From Cytospora piceicola (Eukaryota > Ascomycota > Sordariomycetes > Diaporthales > Cytosporaceae): DNA of 64,000 nt. Shown here piece after piece: positions 1 through 11,800 of the stretch. Below the pieces are notes generated by a model, which was not told the origin of the DNA, ran no database searches, and saw only the letters and a list, made by a program, of their open reading frames with translations. Position 1 is the first letter of the stretch; each line of letters starts with the position of its first letter. Both the position numbers and the translations under genes were made by a program. Location: the NCBI GenBank assembly GCA_023375675.1, contig JALQBC010000023.1, positions 434,001 to 498,000 of the forward strand. The letters run 5' to 3'.

Positions 1-763
1 TTTAAAGACGCAGATACCGCCTCAGGGGGGGGGGGGAGCAGTTTTATTATGACCTTCCCGACTGGTAGTACAGAATTTGCACTCTGGCCTTCGTATGACT
101 TGAAGCTTAGGAGATAACAAGAGAGGTACGAAGGCCCCTTTAGATAGAAAATTAATCAACTCCTTTACGGTGTATACAAGGGGGCATGTTCTACTTCCCG
201 ACATACGACATACGAAGACCATCAACCAGGCTTTGGTCAATGCACTCCGTGATCTCAAAGATTTCCTAATGAATCATGAAGCACAACTATGCATCCCAAT
301 GATGTTATTGCTGTCGTGGCAGTCACACAGCGGTCTATACACTTTGGAATAAAATGTGCTACTATGGTTGAGGCTCTGTGACTCATCTCTGTTGGTAAAT
401 GACGAGCTAGATACTGAAAGGAGTCACATGCAACTAGTACATGAATTGTGCAGCAATTGCCTCGGGACCTCGCTCTTCAGTAGTCAAAATCTAGAGATGA
501 GAGAGAAGGTCTCGTGGTGAAAGAGTACTTCTATTTGACGGCCCAAACTTCATTCATTGAGATGAATGAAAGTAGGGTAGTTAATCGGTTTCGTGAGTGA
601 GGCACCTGTACCAGACCTGAACATCTGGGTATATAATCCGCCACTCTAGACTCCCGAGTCCTTCTGTTCTCCACCCTGCCTTCGTATATCACAAACTGTT
701 ACTTTTTAGGGAATTTTGGAGCACGAATTGCAAGTATCCTACGTCTATGATAACAATATTGAC
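1..763. other. Intergenic, no gene seen
   Basis: No reading frame here has start, length or codon use suggesting a gene. A G-run lies near 27-36. The right end is the promoter of the coiled-coil gene that starts at 764, with a TATATAA-like box at 630-636. Confidence 0.6.
630..636 (+). promoter_or_regulatory. TATA-like box of the coiled-coil gene
   Basis: TATATAA lies about 130 nt before the chosen ATG at 764, a normal spacing for a fungal promoter plus short leader. Support is sequence match and position only. Confidence 0.4.
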
Positions 764-1547
764 ATGCCTTGCCCGAAACATTACCATTCGCACGTATGCG
801 CAAGCCAGCTGAATGTATCAGATATGGCGTAAGTCTCTATTTCGTCCCAGGTACATTTATATGTAATTTCTACCTGCTGACAAGTTCTTATATGGTAGCG
901 AACTCGATGGACTCATCTTGGTGGACTCGACGAAGCTCGCCGACCTCCATACAGAAATCGAACGCCTCGAGACTCGAATACGGGAGCTGGAGGACCAATT
1001 CTCCCCACCTCAGAGCCCTCCTTCTAACCACAGCCAAGAGAACCGGATCATTGAAAGCCAATCCCGCTATATCGAAGACTTGGAACACACCATGGCTGAC
1101 ATGCACCAGTCACGGCGGACGATGGAGCAAAGGACCCGGGGTCTTGAGGATCAGCTCGAAAACATGATTGCCGTAGACGGAGAGAGGCTCCGGGCCAGGG
1201 ATGGACGCATCTCACAGCTGGAAGAGGAACTTACGACTTCCAACGGAACCATTCGGGCTGTGTTGGCTGACCTCAATGACGGAGAGTTCGATCATACCGT
1301 TAATGCTTTGAGATCCCGTATCATCGCGCTGGTAGAGGTGCAAGACAGGAAAATCAATGACCTGGAAGTCGCTGTAGGTCGCCGAAATGGTCGCCTCGAG
1401 GAGTATCTAGTTCCGGCAACGGAAAATAGCCTTACCGAAATGCGGAAAGCCAGCGCCAGGGAGGTTCAGTCCGTGAAGATGGCTGTCAACAAACTCGAAG
1501 CCCTTGTGCACAAGGCCGCGGCACGCACGGTTAGCAACGCGGAGTAG
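764..1547 (+). CDS. Small coiled-coil protein, unknown function
   Basis: Two exons, 764-828 and 899-1547, give a 237-residue protein. The 70-nt intron (829-898) has a GTAAGT donor, a CTGAC branch-like site at about 876-880 and a TAG acceptor. Joining restores one frame from ATG 764 into the long frame that otherwise lacks an ATG. After the first ~25 residues the product is almost entirely charged heptad-like sequence rich in Leu, Glu and Arg (for example LHTEIERLETRIRELEDQF), predicting a long coiled coil. It has no signal peptide, membrane segment or catalytic motif that I recognise. Coiled-coil proteins of this size often act as scaffolds or cytoskeletal partners, but nothing here fixes the role. 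The short first exon is the least certain part. Confidence 0.6.
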
Positions 1548-2503
1548 AATTATTCTCAGTTTATAGCGCTTTCGAGATTAACTTGGCATTAACTGGTAGG
1601 CCTAGAAATAGGAAAGGAAAGGAAAAAACCCACAATAGGTACACACCTTGGGGTTATAAAGCTTGCGTTCTTCCCCTGGCATTGACTAATCGGGGAGCTG
1701 AATTTGTTGGATGATCGCCTTCGAGGAAGGTTCTGTGATGGTGATGATGAATGACGGTAAATGTACATAGACATCCGTGATTGCGGCTGGACAGTCGAAT
1801 ATTCTTCTGGGTTATTCGCCAGAGGATTAGAGAACATATGTATGATTTATTTACCAAGAACGTTTCTGTCTTTCTTCTAGTGCCAACTTCGGAACACCAC
1901 CTCCCACGAAATAGAAGGGGGTATATCGATAGCATTGAGAAATGAAGAATAAAATAAAAAAACCACTGCCCATGTTTGTTTTTCCTCTTCGCGAGTCTGT
2001 CTTCTGGCTTTGTAGCCTTTTGGATTTCACTACGAGAATGCCAGCCAATATGGACTGACAATCCCTGGCAGTAATTACTGACTAGCAAGCAGGAGGGTTA
2101 CAATACCCATATTGGTGTATTTACGTGAAGTTACGATAAGTGATAATATCCCTCCGAAACATGAATGTGGCTGTTACATATCTTTCTTGTATTGAAAAAA
2201 AGGTCTGAAGTCGGGGATAACGGTTATTCCGGATCTATTGTGGCTGCAGTCCCGAGGCCCTTGTAAATGCATCATTTGCACAAGGTAGAAAATCCTGGCG
2301 GCATTGACGATCGGCATTGCGCAATCGAGCCAACCACCGTCACACCGAAGTCTCTACCTATGTCACCCTAAACACTTATGGTATGCCAAACTGTTAAGCT
2401 CTCCTCTCTTTAGTACTTGAATATATAAGATTCCTAGCGCCACGGGCCCTGTTATACTCGCGAACTCGAACGCCGCGAACGCCGCCGAAGATACCAAGCT
2501 AGA
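1548..2503. other. Intergenic, no gene seen
   Basis: Overlapping open frames on the minus strand between 1589 and 2088 are low-complexity (His and Ser runs) and look non-coding. The right half is the sulfatase promoter, with a TATATAA box at 2422-2428. Confidence 0.6.
2422..2428 (+). promoter_or_regulatory. TATA-like box of the sulfatase gene
   Basis: TATATAA lies about 80 nt upstream of the ATG at 2504, a good position for the core promoter of this gene. Confidence 0.45.
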
Positions 2504-4425
2504 ATGCATGTCCGGTCTGTGTTCTGGTCGGCATGGTTGGCCGGGCTCACCCTGGGCACCCATGTGGGGATCGCCGGCGCGGCTCAATTCCAAGATGACG
2601 CCCAGATAGTGTTTGGGGATGTTACGACGAGTTCCGAATCTGTAGAGAAGCCAAAGAATGTGGTTTTCATTCTCACGGATGACCAAGATGCAACGATGGA
2701 CTCGGTGACATATATGCCTCTCCTACAGAAGTATCTTGCCGAGAAGGGAACCACTTATACGAATCACTTCACAACGACAGCAGTATGCTGCCCATCACGA
2801 GTCTCATTATGGACAGGAAAACAGCCACACAACACGAATGTAACGGATGTCCATCCCCCATATGGCGGCTACCCGAAATTCGTCTCCCAGGGTCTAAACA
2901 CCAACTACCTCCCAGTATGGCTCCAAGGCGCAGGGTACAACACCTACTACACCGGAAAGCTCTTCAACGCGCATACCATCTACAACTATGACTCCCCATT
3001 CCCGGCCGGGTGGACATCGACAGACTTCCTCCTCGACCCCGGGACGTATTCCTACCTGAGGCCCATCTACCAGGCCAACCAGGACCCACCAGTCCACCAC
3101 AAGGGCGAGCACACCTCGGACCTCATCACCAGCAAGGCCCAGGGCCTCCTCGAGGAGGCCATCGAAGCAGGAAAGCCCTTCTTCCTGACCGTGGCGCCGA
3201 TAGCGCCACACTCCAACCTTGACGTCGAGCGAGGCCCAGGTCAGCTGCCCAAGATGACGGAGCCGATCCCCGCCGAGAGGCACGCGGGGCTGTTCGGGGA
3301 CGTCAAGGTGCCGCGGACGGACAACTTCAACCCGGACTCGCCGAGCGGGGCGTCCTGGGTGCGCAAGCTGGGGCGGCACAACGACTCGTCGGTGGAGTAC
3401 CTGGACCACTACTACCGGCAGCGGCTGCGTTCCCTGCAGGCGGTGGACGAGCTGGTCGAGAGGCTCGTGGTGCAGCTCGGCGAGGCGGGCGTCCTGGACG
3501 ACACGTATGTGGTGTTCAGCTCGGACAATGGTTTCCATATCGGCCAGCACCGCCTCCCGCCTGGGAAGGAGTGTGGGTATGATGAGGATATCCGCGTGCC
3601 GCTGATCATCAGGGGTCCGGGTGTGGCCGCTGGCGAGGTCGAGGATGCGGTGACGACGCATATTGATCTTGCGCCTACCATTCTCAAGATGGTTGGGGCC
3701 GAGACGAGGCCGGACTTTGACGGTGTGGCCATTCCACTTGGGTCTAAGACGGTGGTTTCTGATGGTAAGGAGAGTGGGGAGAGTGGGGTGGGCGAGTCTT
3801 GGGAGACCAAGCGCCACGAGCACGTGGCGGTTGAGTACTGGGGATTTGCTCTGGCCGAGGGCGAAGGTGGCGGTTTCGACGGTCAGGGCCAGCTGGTCAT
3901 CCTCAATAACACATATAAATCTGTGAGACTCGTTGGTCATGGTTATGACCTGTACTACTCAGTCTGGTGCAATAATGAGCATGAGCTATACGACCTCAAG
4001 GCAAGTCAATCCTTCTTTCAAGAGCTATACTTACCTCTATTTTATGTGACGGTAGAGCTGACTACCCCTTACAGACGGACCCTGGCCAAATGCACAATCT
4101 CTACTCATCCAGCGGGTCCTATACAGAAGATTCAAGACTCCTGGGAACCGGCGTTCCCCTTGTCATCGATCGTCTGGACTCTCTCATGATGGTGCTGAAG
4201 TCATGCAAAGGATCCACATGTATCGAGCCGTGGAAAGTCATACACCCTCAAGGAGACGTCAACAGCTTGTCCGACGCACTACAAGTTCGCTTTGATGCCT
4301 TTTACGAAAAGCAAACGCGAGTGTCCTTCAATAGGTGTGAGCTTGGGTACATCATCGATGCTGAGGGGCACCCCCAGGCACCGTACCAATATCGGAAAGG
4401 ATGGAATTGGCATAGCTGGGTATGA
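2504..4425 (+). CDS. Secreted Cys-type sulfatase (arylsulfatase family)
   Basis: Exons 2504-4000 and 4075-4425 encode 615 residues. The N-terminus (about residues 1-27) is a signal peptide. Family motifs are clear: VVFILTDDQD near residues 53-62 supplies the metal-binding Asp pair (D59, D60), and CCPSR at 95-99 matches the C-x-P-S-R signature, whose first Cys (C95) is converted to formylglycine in active enzymes. SSDNGFHIGQH and ELYDLKTDPGQMHNL are also typical. The family hydrolyses sulfate esters; the substrate cannot be read from sequence. Splicing is needed to join YDLK to TDPGQ. The 74-nt intron starts with GCAAGT and ends with TTACAG, a GC-AG intron. Without splicing the frame runs on for 62 unrelated residues to a stop at 4189. 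The annotation is confident; the exact signal cleavage site is not. Confidence 0.93.
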
Positions 4426-5500
4426 GTCACTGGATGGTCCGGCCTCGTAAACACACGAATGTATCTGAATAATGAATTGGTTTCTTTGAACAATCAATGG
4501 TCTCGGCCGCGACGTCTGTCCAGATGATGATATTGCGGACTTTTACGTGCGTTCTCACTGCTTTCGAAGACCGCGTCCGGGATATTATTTGCGTTGGTAG
4601 TTATGACCAAACAGGTACTGTATTTAATCCAGATGTCAGCTGTGATAATGGCATCTGGATTTACCGTATTGGCCAATGCTACCGATTGCGACGCGCGAGG
4701 CAGCATGTAAATAACTGACAGTGCTTGATCATGGTGTGGGTGCCATTGGCGCTTAGAAAAATCGAACCGTCACCGTTGTCGACAATCCTATCGCGAAGCT
4801 GATGTTGACAGCATATATAGTATCTGCCCCATCAGTCTAGAGATTTGATTAGATTCCGGTTGTGTCAGTATTGGCGGGATTCAAGCGGAAGTAGAGGTCT
4901 ACATCCAAGGGTGGAAAGTCGAAATCGACGTCCTGGTCGATATCTGTGCTGTTGAAACTTGTATCTCCGGTGGTACGTCACTTGAGTGAGTGATTATCTT
5001 GGTCCTAAGACTTGACTCAGTATCATTCAGATCTACGTCTCCGTTACTTTTGTATCCCACTTACCATATCTGACTGTGGACAGACCGGAAACCCTCGATT
5101 ATACCGTCTTTCAGGCCGGTGAAGGTGATCTATTGCGGTCGCACGGGGTACTCAAGTGCTTGTTCGTGCGGTTGACGAAGGTGTACTACCTGTTGACTTA
5201 GGTAGCGTGCCTTGGAGAAACGAGCTGTACGAGTCGATAATTCCATGGAATTATAGAAAAGATAATCACTAGTAATAATACAGGTAATTACTCACCCAAG
5301 CCTGGCCGTTGTCGTCCAATGTCTCTTGACCACAACCGTCCCATCTCAGACCCTCTTCACTGAAGAGCCAAGTAATCGTCTGGTTTTGATAACCCACTGG
5401 AAGAGAGTGGCTGAGCCATTATGGAATGTTTGTATTCTACAGGACCGTCCCGCGAAGTTCGAAATCCACATTTTTAAATACAGTCGTCTTCATCAGGGAT

Positions 5501-5631
5501 TTGACTGTGTAAGATTTGACTGTGTAAGATTTGACTGTGTAAGATTTGACTGTGTAAGATTTGACTGTGTAAGATTTGACTGTGTAAGATTTGACTGTGT
5601 AAGATTTGACTGTGTAAGATTTGACTGTGTG
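5501..5631 (+). repeat. 15-bp minisatellite running into the gap
   Basis: The unit ttgactgtgtaagat is repeated exactly eight times from 5501, then a partial copy runs into N. The sequence after the gap resumes with gtgtaag, part of the same unit, so the array probably spans the gap. The unit contains no stop in one frame of either strand, giving a meaningless FDCVR repeat on translation. True copy number is unknown. Confidence 0.97.
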
Positions 5632-5726
5632 NNNNNNNNNNNNNNNNNNNNNNNNNNNNNNNNNNNNNNNNNNNNNNNNNNNNNNNNNNNNNNNNNNNNN
5701 NNNNNNNNNNNNNNNNNNNNNNNNNN
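5632..5726. other. Assembly gap (95 N)
   Basis: A continuous run of N inside the 15-bp tandem repeat. The size may be an estimate or placeholder, so distances across it should not be trusted. Confidence 0.99.
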
Positions 5727-6802
5727 GTGTAAGTTTCATTCATGAAGACAACCCTTCCCCTGCTGGTTAGGGTACTCTCGTTTCGTCCACAGCCGCTGTA
5801 GGCCTTGATGATTGCTCGTGCCGAGTTGCTTCCCTCGTGGCCAGGCTGCACGACGCATATCTTCTCGGCAAAGCATTCCAAAGGTTGGGGGAGAGCAAGG
5901 GGCACTTGAAGTGCTACAATGTGGATTCTTCGCATCTTTAGGAACAGAATGGTGGACAGCTGCTGACGATGACTGCCTTTAAGATCCGGCAGGATATCAT
6001 CGCCGAAGACGTTCAAGTCCCGCCCCCCCCCCCCTCTATTCTCCTTCTGCACCTGTACTCGACCACAATTGCAACTCTCAGAGGTCCGCTATTGCGTCAC
6101 GGAATGGATAATTATCATAAGATCTGGGCAATCTGGGGGCGTGTGAAGCAACATTGTGGTAGAAGAGTGCTGCCATTTTTTGAATAGCTCAATATCAGTA
6201 TTGATACCTAGCCAGTCAAGTAGTCTATTGGGTATATCATAGGGTGAGTATACGAGCCGAGAAACCAAGGATAATGGTCAGGACTCGCTCGGACAGTTAT
6301 TGACGACATATGTACTAGTATGGAGAAAATGTATGGTTTATATCAAATCTCGGTCTCCGAAGCCCGACAGTCTGCTGACAGCAGTCGCTTTCCCCGGGTT
6401 TATGCAGGATTCTCTTATCGTGCATATTACTTGGAAGGCTACCCGGTCAGCCGGTGAAAGTCAAATCCAGCACCAGGGATCAGGTCAAGCAGTGGCCGTA
6501 TTACTGCCTAAGTGGTAGAAACACCCTGCTTCTTTTGTGCTAGTCCGATGCAGCCAATGCCACCATTTACTGCATGGTGGTCAGCCAAGAGTATCAGCCA
6601 TTCAACATTACAAAGTGTTATGTAGCCATCCAACCCTTAGATATGCTCATAAATTCTGTAGCAGGTCCCCCCCCCTCCCCCCGGAAACTCCTCAACCTTA
6701 CTTCTGTTCTCTCCCCTTCTCTACGCGCCGTTGTCTTTTCCCTTCGTTATGTGACAGGCACCGATTTTGAGGCAGTCCGAGCTGTCGCCTCAATTTCTCA
6801 AG

Positions 6803-8180
6803 ATGCGCGTCCCACCACGGCTCCTCGTAGCCATCACCCTTATGATGCCCTTTGCCTCTGCCCTCATCATCCGCGACTCGGCCCCCGACTCACTTGCCAG
6901 CCCCAACATCATCCCGCCTCCGAATCCAGCAGCAGGCACCACAAAGGAAGCCGCACAGCAGCAGCAACAGCAGAAGCAGCAAAAAGCCCCAAACACATCC
7001 ATCAAAGTTCTAGTATGTGGCGACTCCATAACCCAAGGCGCAGAGGGCCAGTTTACATGGCGCTACCGCTTATGGGAATGGTTCCGCGCCAACTCAGAAT
7101 TCCACGCCCTCACTCCACCGGATACCCTATCGTCGCCATCACGATCCACAGCCACCAGCGACGACAACGACAATGACCACAATGACCGAGAAGCCCGCAC
7201 CTATCCATCCATACGCTACGTAGGCCCCTACAACGGCACCCTCCCCAGACCAGTCACAGCCAACAACACCGCCATGACCGCCTGGGGCGCCGACCCCATG
7301 GAGCCCGAGACATGGGGCGCCTACCACCCGACGGTGCACCCGTCCTTCTACCCGGGCGGCGGCAGCGCCCACTTCGCCGTGTACGGGCGCCCGGCGTGGA
7401 TGGACATCGACCTGATCGGCGCGCAGGTGCAGGCGTACCAGCCCGACTTTGTCGTCCTGCACCTGGGCTTCAACGACATCGGATGGTGGGGCCACAAGGC
7501 CGCGGACCTGGTCGAGACCCTGCAGCGGCTCGTCTTCTTCTCGCGCCTCGCCAGGGCCGACGTCGCCGTGCTGATCGCCGACGTGAGCCACCGCGTCGGC
7601 GTGGCCGGGAGGGAGGACATCCCCGTCACGACGGCCGAGTACAACCGGGCGATCGTGGAGAAGGCGAGGGAGTGGTCGACCGAGAAGAGTCCGGTGGAGG
7701 TTGTGAGGGTTAGTGAGGTATATGACTGTAAGTCCTCCCCAACCACTCGTTTCCCCGTTTGATGTTCTACTGGCTGGGAGAGAAGAGGAATGAGATCGTG
7801 AGCAACCATCTAACAACAGCGTGCTCTGCACCGCATGATCAACAGGCCACGTGGAGTCCTGCCCAGCCGGTTTCGACGGGCTCCATCCCAATGCCCTAGG
7901 CGATTACCAGATCGCCCGCGCGTACACCCAGGTGTTCCACGACAGATTCGGCTTCGGCTCCGGTGCTCTCGAGGTTCCCGCCACGAATACTATCCCGGGA
8001 ATGTCGAGTCACTCCGGAGCCATCTCCAAGGCCATGGGTGTCATCTCGTCCGCGCCGCCTCTGGGCATCTTCGCCAGCGTCGTACTGCTGGGGCTGGTCC
8101 TGATGATGGTCCTACGGCCCGAGTTGTTGAGATTGAAGAGATTCGGGAAGGCGAAGTATCACTTGCTTCCGTCGAGGTGA
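6803..8180 (+). CDS. Membrane-anchored SGNH/GDSL-type hydrolase
   Basis: Exons 6803-7727 and 7846-8180 encode 419 residues; the 118-nt intron (GTAAGT...CAACAG) splits a Cys codon and restores VYDCHVESCPAGFDGLHPN. Residues 1-20 are a signal peptide ending in ASA. A Pro/Gln-rich linker with a six-Gln run (52-57) leads to GDSIT (73-77, nucleophile S75), then LGFND (block III) and DGLHPN (block V, catalytic Asp and His). These are the SGNH-hydrolase blocks; such enzymes cleave esters on lipids or cell-wall polysaccharides. Near the C-terminus a hydrophobic segment (IFASVVLLGLVLMMVL) is followed by basic residues, a single-pass anchor with a short cytoplasmic tail. The predicted form is therefore an ectoenzyme on the cell surface or in the secretory pathway. 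The substrate is unknown. An acceptor 26 nt upstream was rejected because it breaks the frame. Confidence 0.9.
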
Positions 8181-8862
8181 AAAAGAAGGCACGCGAGGAA
8201 AGGTGGTGGACTAGACGAAAGAGTTCAAGGCCAGAATACCCAGGCGAGGAAGTGGGCCGCGGTTGAACAACGGTGATATTAGAAGTGTACAGTGAGGCGT
8301 AAAGGTAAAAGAGCAGGAGGGCCATGGAGGATTGGGTTTTCAATTAATCTGCGAGGTGGGGACCCAAATATATCGTGGATCATGTAAAACCACTACGGCT
8401 GCAGCATGTCACCAGCGAGGGAAAGGGCCGCGAAGCCATGCATGCATACTTGGGTACATATCACAGAAGCACGGAGCTCGGTGTCTTGGATGTCGCAACA
8501 GAATTGTTTTGAAAGAAAGCTAGGCTAAGCGGCAGGCATTAATGCAATACAAACTTCTGAAATGTAAAGAAACAGCCGCTGTGGAACAAGGAATAAGAGA
8601 AATCGACCAAGAAATGCGAGCCGACATGTGAACCGTACGAGTCTTAACGACGTTTTCGCGTGCAGACAAACCCCAAGATTTCCCACAAAACAAAATCCCA
8701 ACCCAGGGATGGATAGCCCCAGAACTCCCGGCAACATGCAATCTAGGAGCGTCATACACCAATAAAGTAAAAAAAAACATCAATAGCAGTGGAAATCGAT
8801 CCAAAAATGCTCAACAAACCATTCAAATCATGTTTGTGAAGTAAGAGAAGTCAAGGCAAAAG
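8181..8862. other. Intergenic between convergent genes
   Basis: Shared 3' region of the SGNH hydrolase (+) and the giant NRPS-like gene (-). No gene is supported. Confidence 0.6.
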
Positions 8863-11800
8863 TCAAATGGCATGGAACCCTCCCACGTTATGCCCCGCTG
8901 CCTGTGTGAAGTATCCTTCCGGTGTCAACGGGCTGACGTTGTTCACCCTGTTGGAACCATGTCGGCCCATGCCCTGTTGCTTGTACAGCATCGCTCGCTC
9001 GACCGGTGTGAGGGGACTGACCATGTCGTCCATCTCAGCTGCTTCGATGGCAGCGAAGTCCATGACATGTGTGCTGCTTGGAAGCGGTTGCTCGGTGGTG
9101 GCCGCTTCTGGTTGGGCCGTAGGCGCGAGATGTAGTGTAGACTGAGAAGGTTGCGCTTGAACTGGAGAATGGGGTTGTTGACCAGGCAACTCGAAGGTCG
9201 GCATACGAGCCTTTGTTGGAGTCTGCCCATGCCCTCCATACTCATTGGGCTCGTCCATATTGAATGGCTCCGTGCGATCAGTCGTCTTCGTCTTCTGCGG
9301 AGAATGAATCATGGTAATAGGCCTCGAGGTCGGCTGGCGTGGTGTCTGAGGGCCGTCCTCGAGCTCCTCATATGAGTCGTATTGTGCGTCAGCGGTCTCC
9401 TCTTCATCCTCATCATCGGACTCTTTGTAAAAAGTCTCCGAGACAGGGCTGGGTGCCGGTGGTTGCGAAGGTCGGTGCTGTGGCTGGGAAGACTGGAGCT
9501 GTGCAGGAGGCTGAAGGCCACCACCAAACAGGTACTTCATGCTCTGCACCTGATTGGGTCGCAGGGTGCCCTCGTCATCCTCCTCTTCGATGTTCTCGTC
9601 GACGTCCTGAGCACTCTCCCCCTCCGTCATAGACTCACAGGAGCCTGCACGCGAAAGCTGACCGTTGGGGTCATCCACGGCATCTCCCTTCACAATAGTG
9701 TCCGGGCTACCGTCTCCATCGTGGTGTTGCACGGTCAAGTCCGGGCTCGTATTCGTACTGCCACTGGATCTTCCAAGACTCAAATCCGGACTTGGACCCA
9801 TCCTCAACCTCTCACTACTCGTATTCCCACTGCTGTTCACAGAGAAGGCATCTTCCGTAACAGGTGTGAAAGGCGGGAACGGCGGTAGCTGCGGCGCCAT
9901 GCTCTGCACCCTCATCCAAGGAGACACTGGCGGTGGCGGCAAGTTCATGTCCTTGGCCTTGCCACTCCCAGCAGAACCCGTGCGATCAGATGGCTTGAGG
10001 CTGGGATGATGCAGCGGCGGAGATCGCAGGTTGGAGTTAGTGCGGGAAAGAATGTTTTCTCTGCTGTTCTCCCGACTTCCGCCCGCGCTTCCAGGACGCA
10101 GAGTGCTTGCCACGCGACGTAAGCTCGCACTCAAGCCAAGGTTGCTCTTCTTGCGCGTAGCTGCGAAGCCAGTCTGCACAACCGGAGGACTCGCCGTGAG
10201 GCTCACCATTTGGCCAAGGATGGGTGATTCGGGCTGGATGGACCGGAGGCTCTTGGTGGACTTTCTAGCCCGAAGAATGCCAGAGCCCGGGAGCTCACTC
10301 GGTGCGGAGAAACCAGGGCTGCCGACGCTCGTGGGGGGAGTGTTCGTGACACTGCTTGGTACCGTGATGATACTGCCCCCCCCTGCCACGCTTCCCGTCA
10401 TGCCAGTACTGTACGTATTGTTGCTTGCGTTGCTGTTGCTGCGGGTATGTGAACGCGCCGAAGACTGGACATTCCGCGCCCCAGTGGGAGGATGTACAGC
10501 AGGGTGGCTCGGGAACATCACGGTAGAACCCGTCGCTGGGCTGTCGCTTGCTGAACCTGTTCCAGCCGTGTTTGTCGTTGAGTCGCTCCTCGTCCTGGTG
10601 TGTCCCAGCTTCGACGGTTCGTACGTGCTGATGGTCCCTGCACGATTGAGTGTTCTAGGCGCAAGGTTACTATGGCTGCTGGTCTTGCGGACTGTACCGT
10701 TGCTGTTGCTCATATTCGTCAGGCTGCTACTCTTCCTCACGACATGCGGAAGACTGTTGCTCCTCGAGCTGCTCCTGAAGCTGCCAGACCTGTCACGCGT
10801 CTCTCCACCGAAGATCTTCCGCACGAGCAATTCGAATTGGTCTAGCATGGTCGGGTGGTCGACGATCTCCTCCATCGTGATGCGGAAGTTGTCGAAATTG
10901 CCGCCGAAGATGTGCGCTGCGAGGTCACCGACCAGCCTTGTCGGGATTGTTTTGGTGAGGAAGTCGGCCAGCTGTGCAGCTGGTATGAGTGATCCCCAGA
11001 GATCGTAAAAAGCAGCGGACGTAACGTGCTCTTCGGGGACGCCCAGTGTCCGTGGGTCCAGGGTGGTGCGCCAGGCCTCTTCGATGGTGGACTGGATGGT
11101 GGTAGTCTGGTCAGGCGACATCGTGGCCTCGAGTTGGGCAATGTTCACCCCCGTGGCAGTACCATTCCCAAAAGGGTTTGAAAACGAAACCCCTGAAGCC
11201 GTCGATACGGCAGACGTAGGGCTGTTGGGGAATACCGGTGGTGTAAGCGGGATCTGCTTCGCCAATGCCGCATATTGGGCCGCCGTTGGCACAACAGACT
11301 GCATGATGCTCAAGCCGGTCAACATGCTGACATATCCACAAACCTTGCTGATCACCTCCTGAGCAAGCGTAGCCGGTACGCGCTGCTCGCAGAACGACAC
11401 GGAAACTTCCAACAGATCGTCGCCATCCATGAGACTTCCGCCTCTCTCATCTTGCATGTTCTTCTCAATATTTGCAGCCGGAGCAACACCCACACCTGGC
11501 TTGTTCTTCACAATGCTCCTCACCACAAAATCCGGCACGTCTGCCACTTCGCTCTCCACCACGCTAACCTTGCAAAGCGCCGCCCCAAGCCGGAAGTTCC
11601 TCGTGCGTCCATCCATAAGCAGTGCCTCGGCATCAGTCCGGTGCTGAACGACTGTGCTCAGCCTCGTCCAGTACGGCCATGGCGTACACCTCTCAACAAT
11701 ATCCATCATGCCGAAATTTTCAAACGGCACTCCTGCAGTCCTCTGCTCCGCGACACACTTGAGCAAGTGCATCGGACTGGTCGGCTCGTCGGCAAAAATG

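Larger units (their letters stand above)
4426..6802. other. Long intergenic stretch with minisatellite and assembly gap
   Basis: I see no convincing gene between the sulfatase and the SGNH hydrolase. The stretch contains a 15-bp tandem array broken by N (5501-5726) and a run of C near 6021-6034. Short open frames lack family signatures and splice support. Confidence 0.6.

Noticed and set aside
2894..3940. 348-codon minus-strand frame
   Set aside because: Lies opposite the sulfatase exon; Arg/His/Val/Leu-rich composition is typical of an antisense shadow in GC-rich coding sequence.
5326..6052. Open frames on both strands with FDCVR / HSQIL repeats
   Set aside because: They are translations of the 15-bp minisatellite and the N gap, with no gene features.
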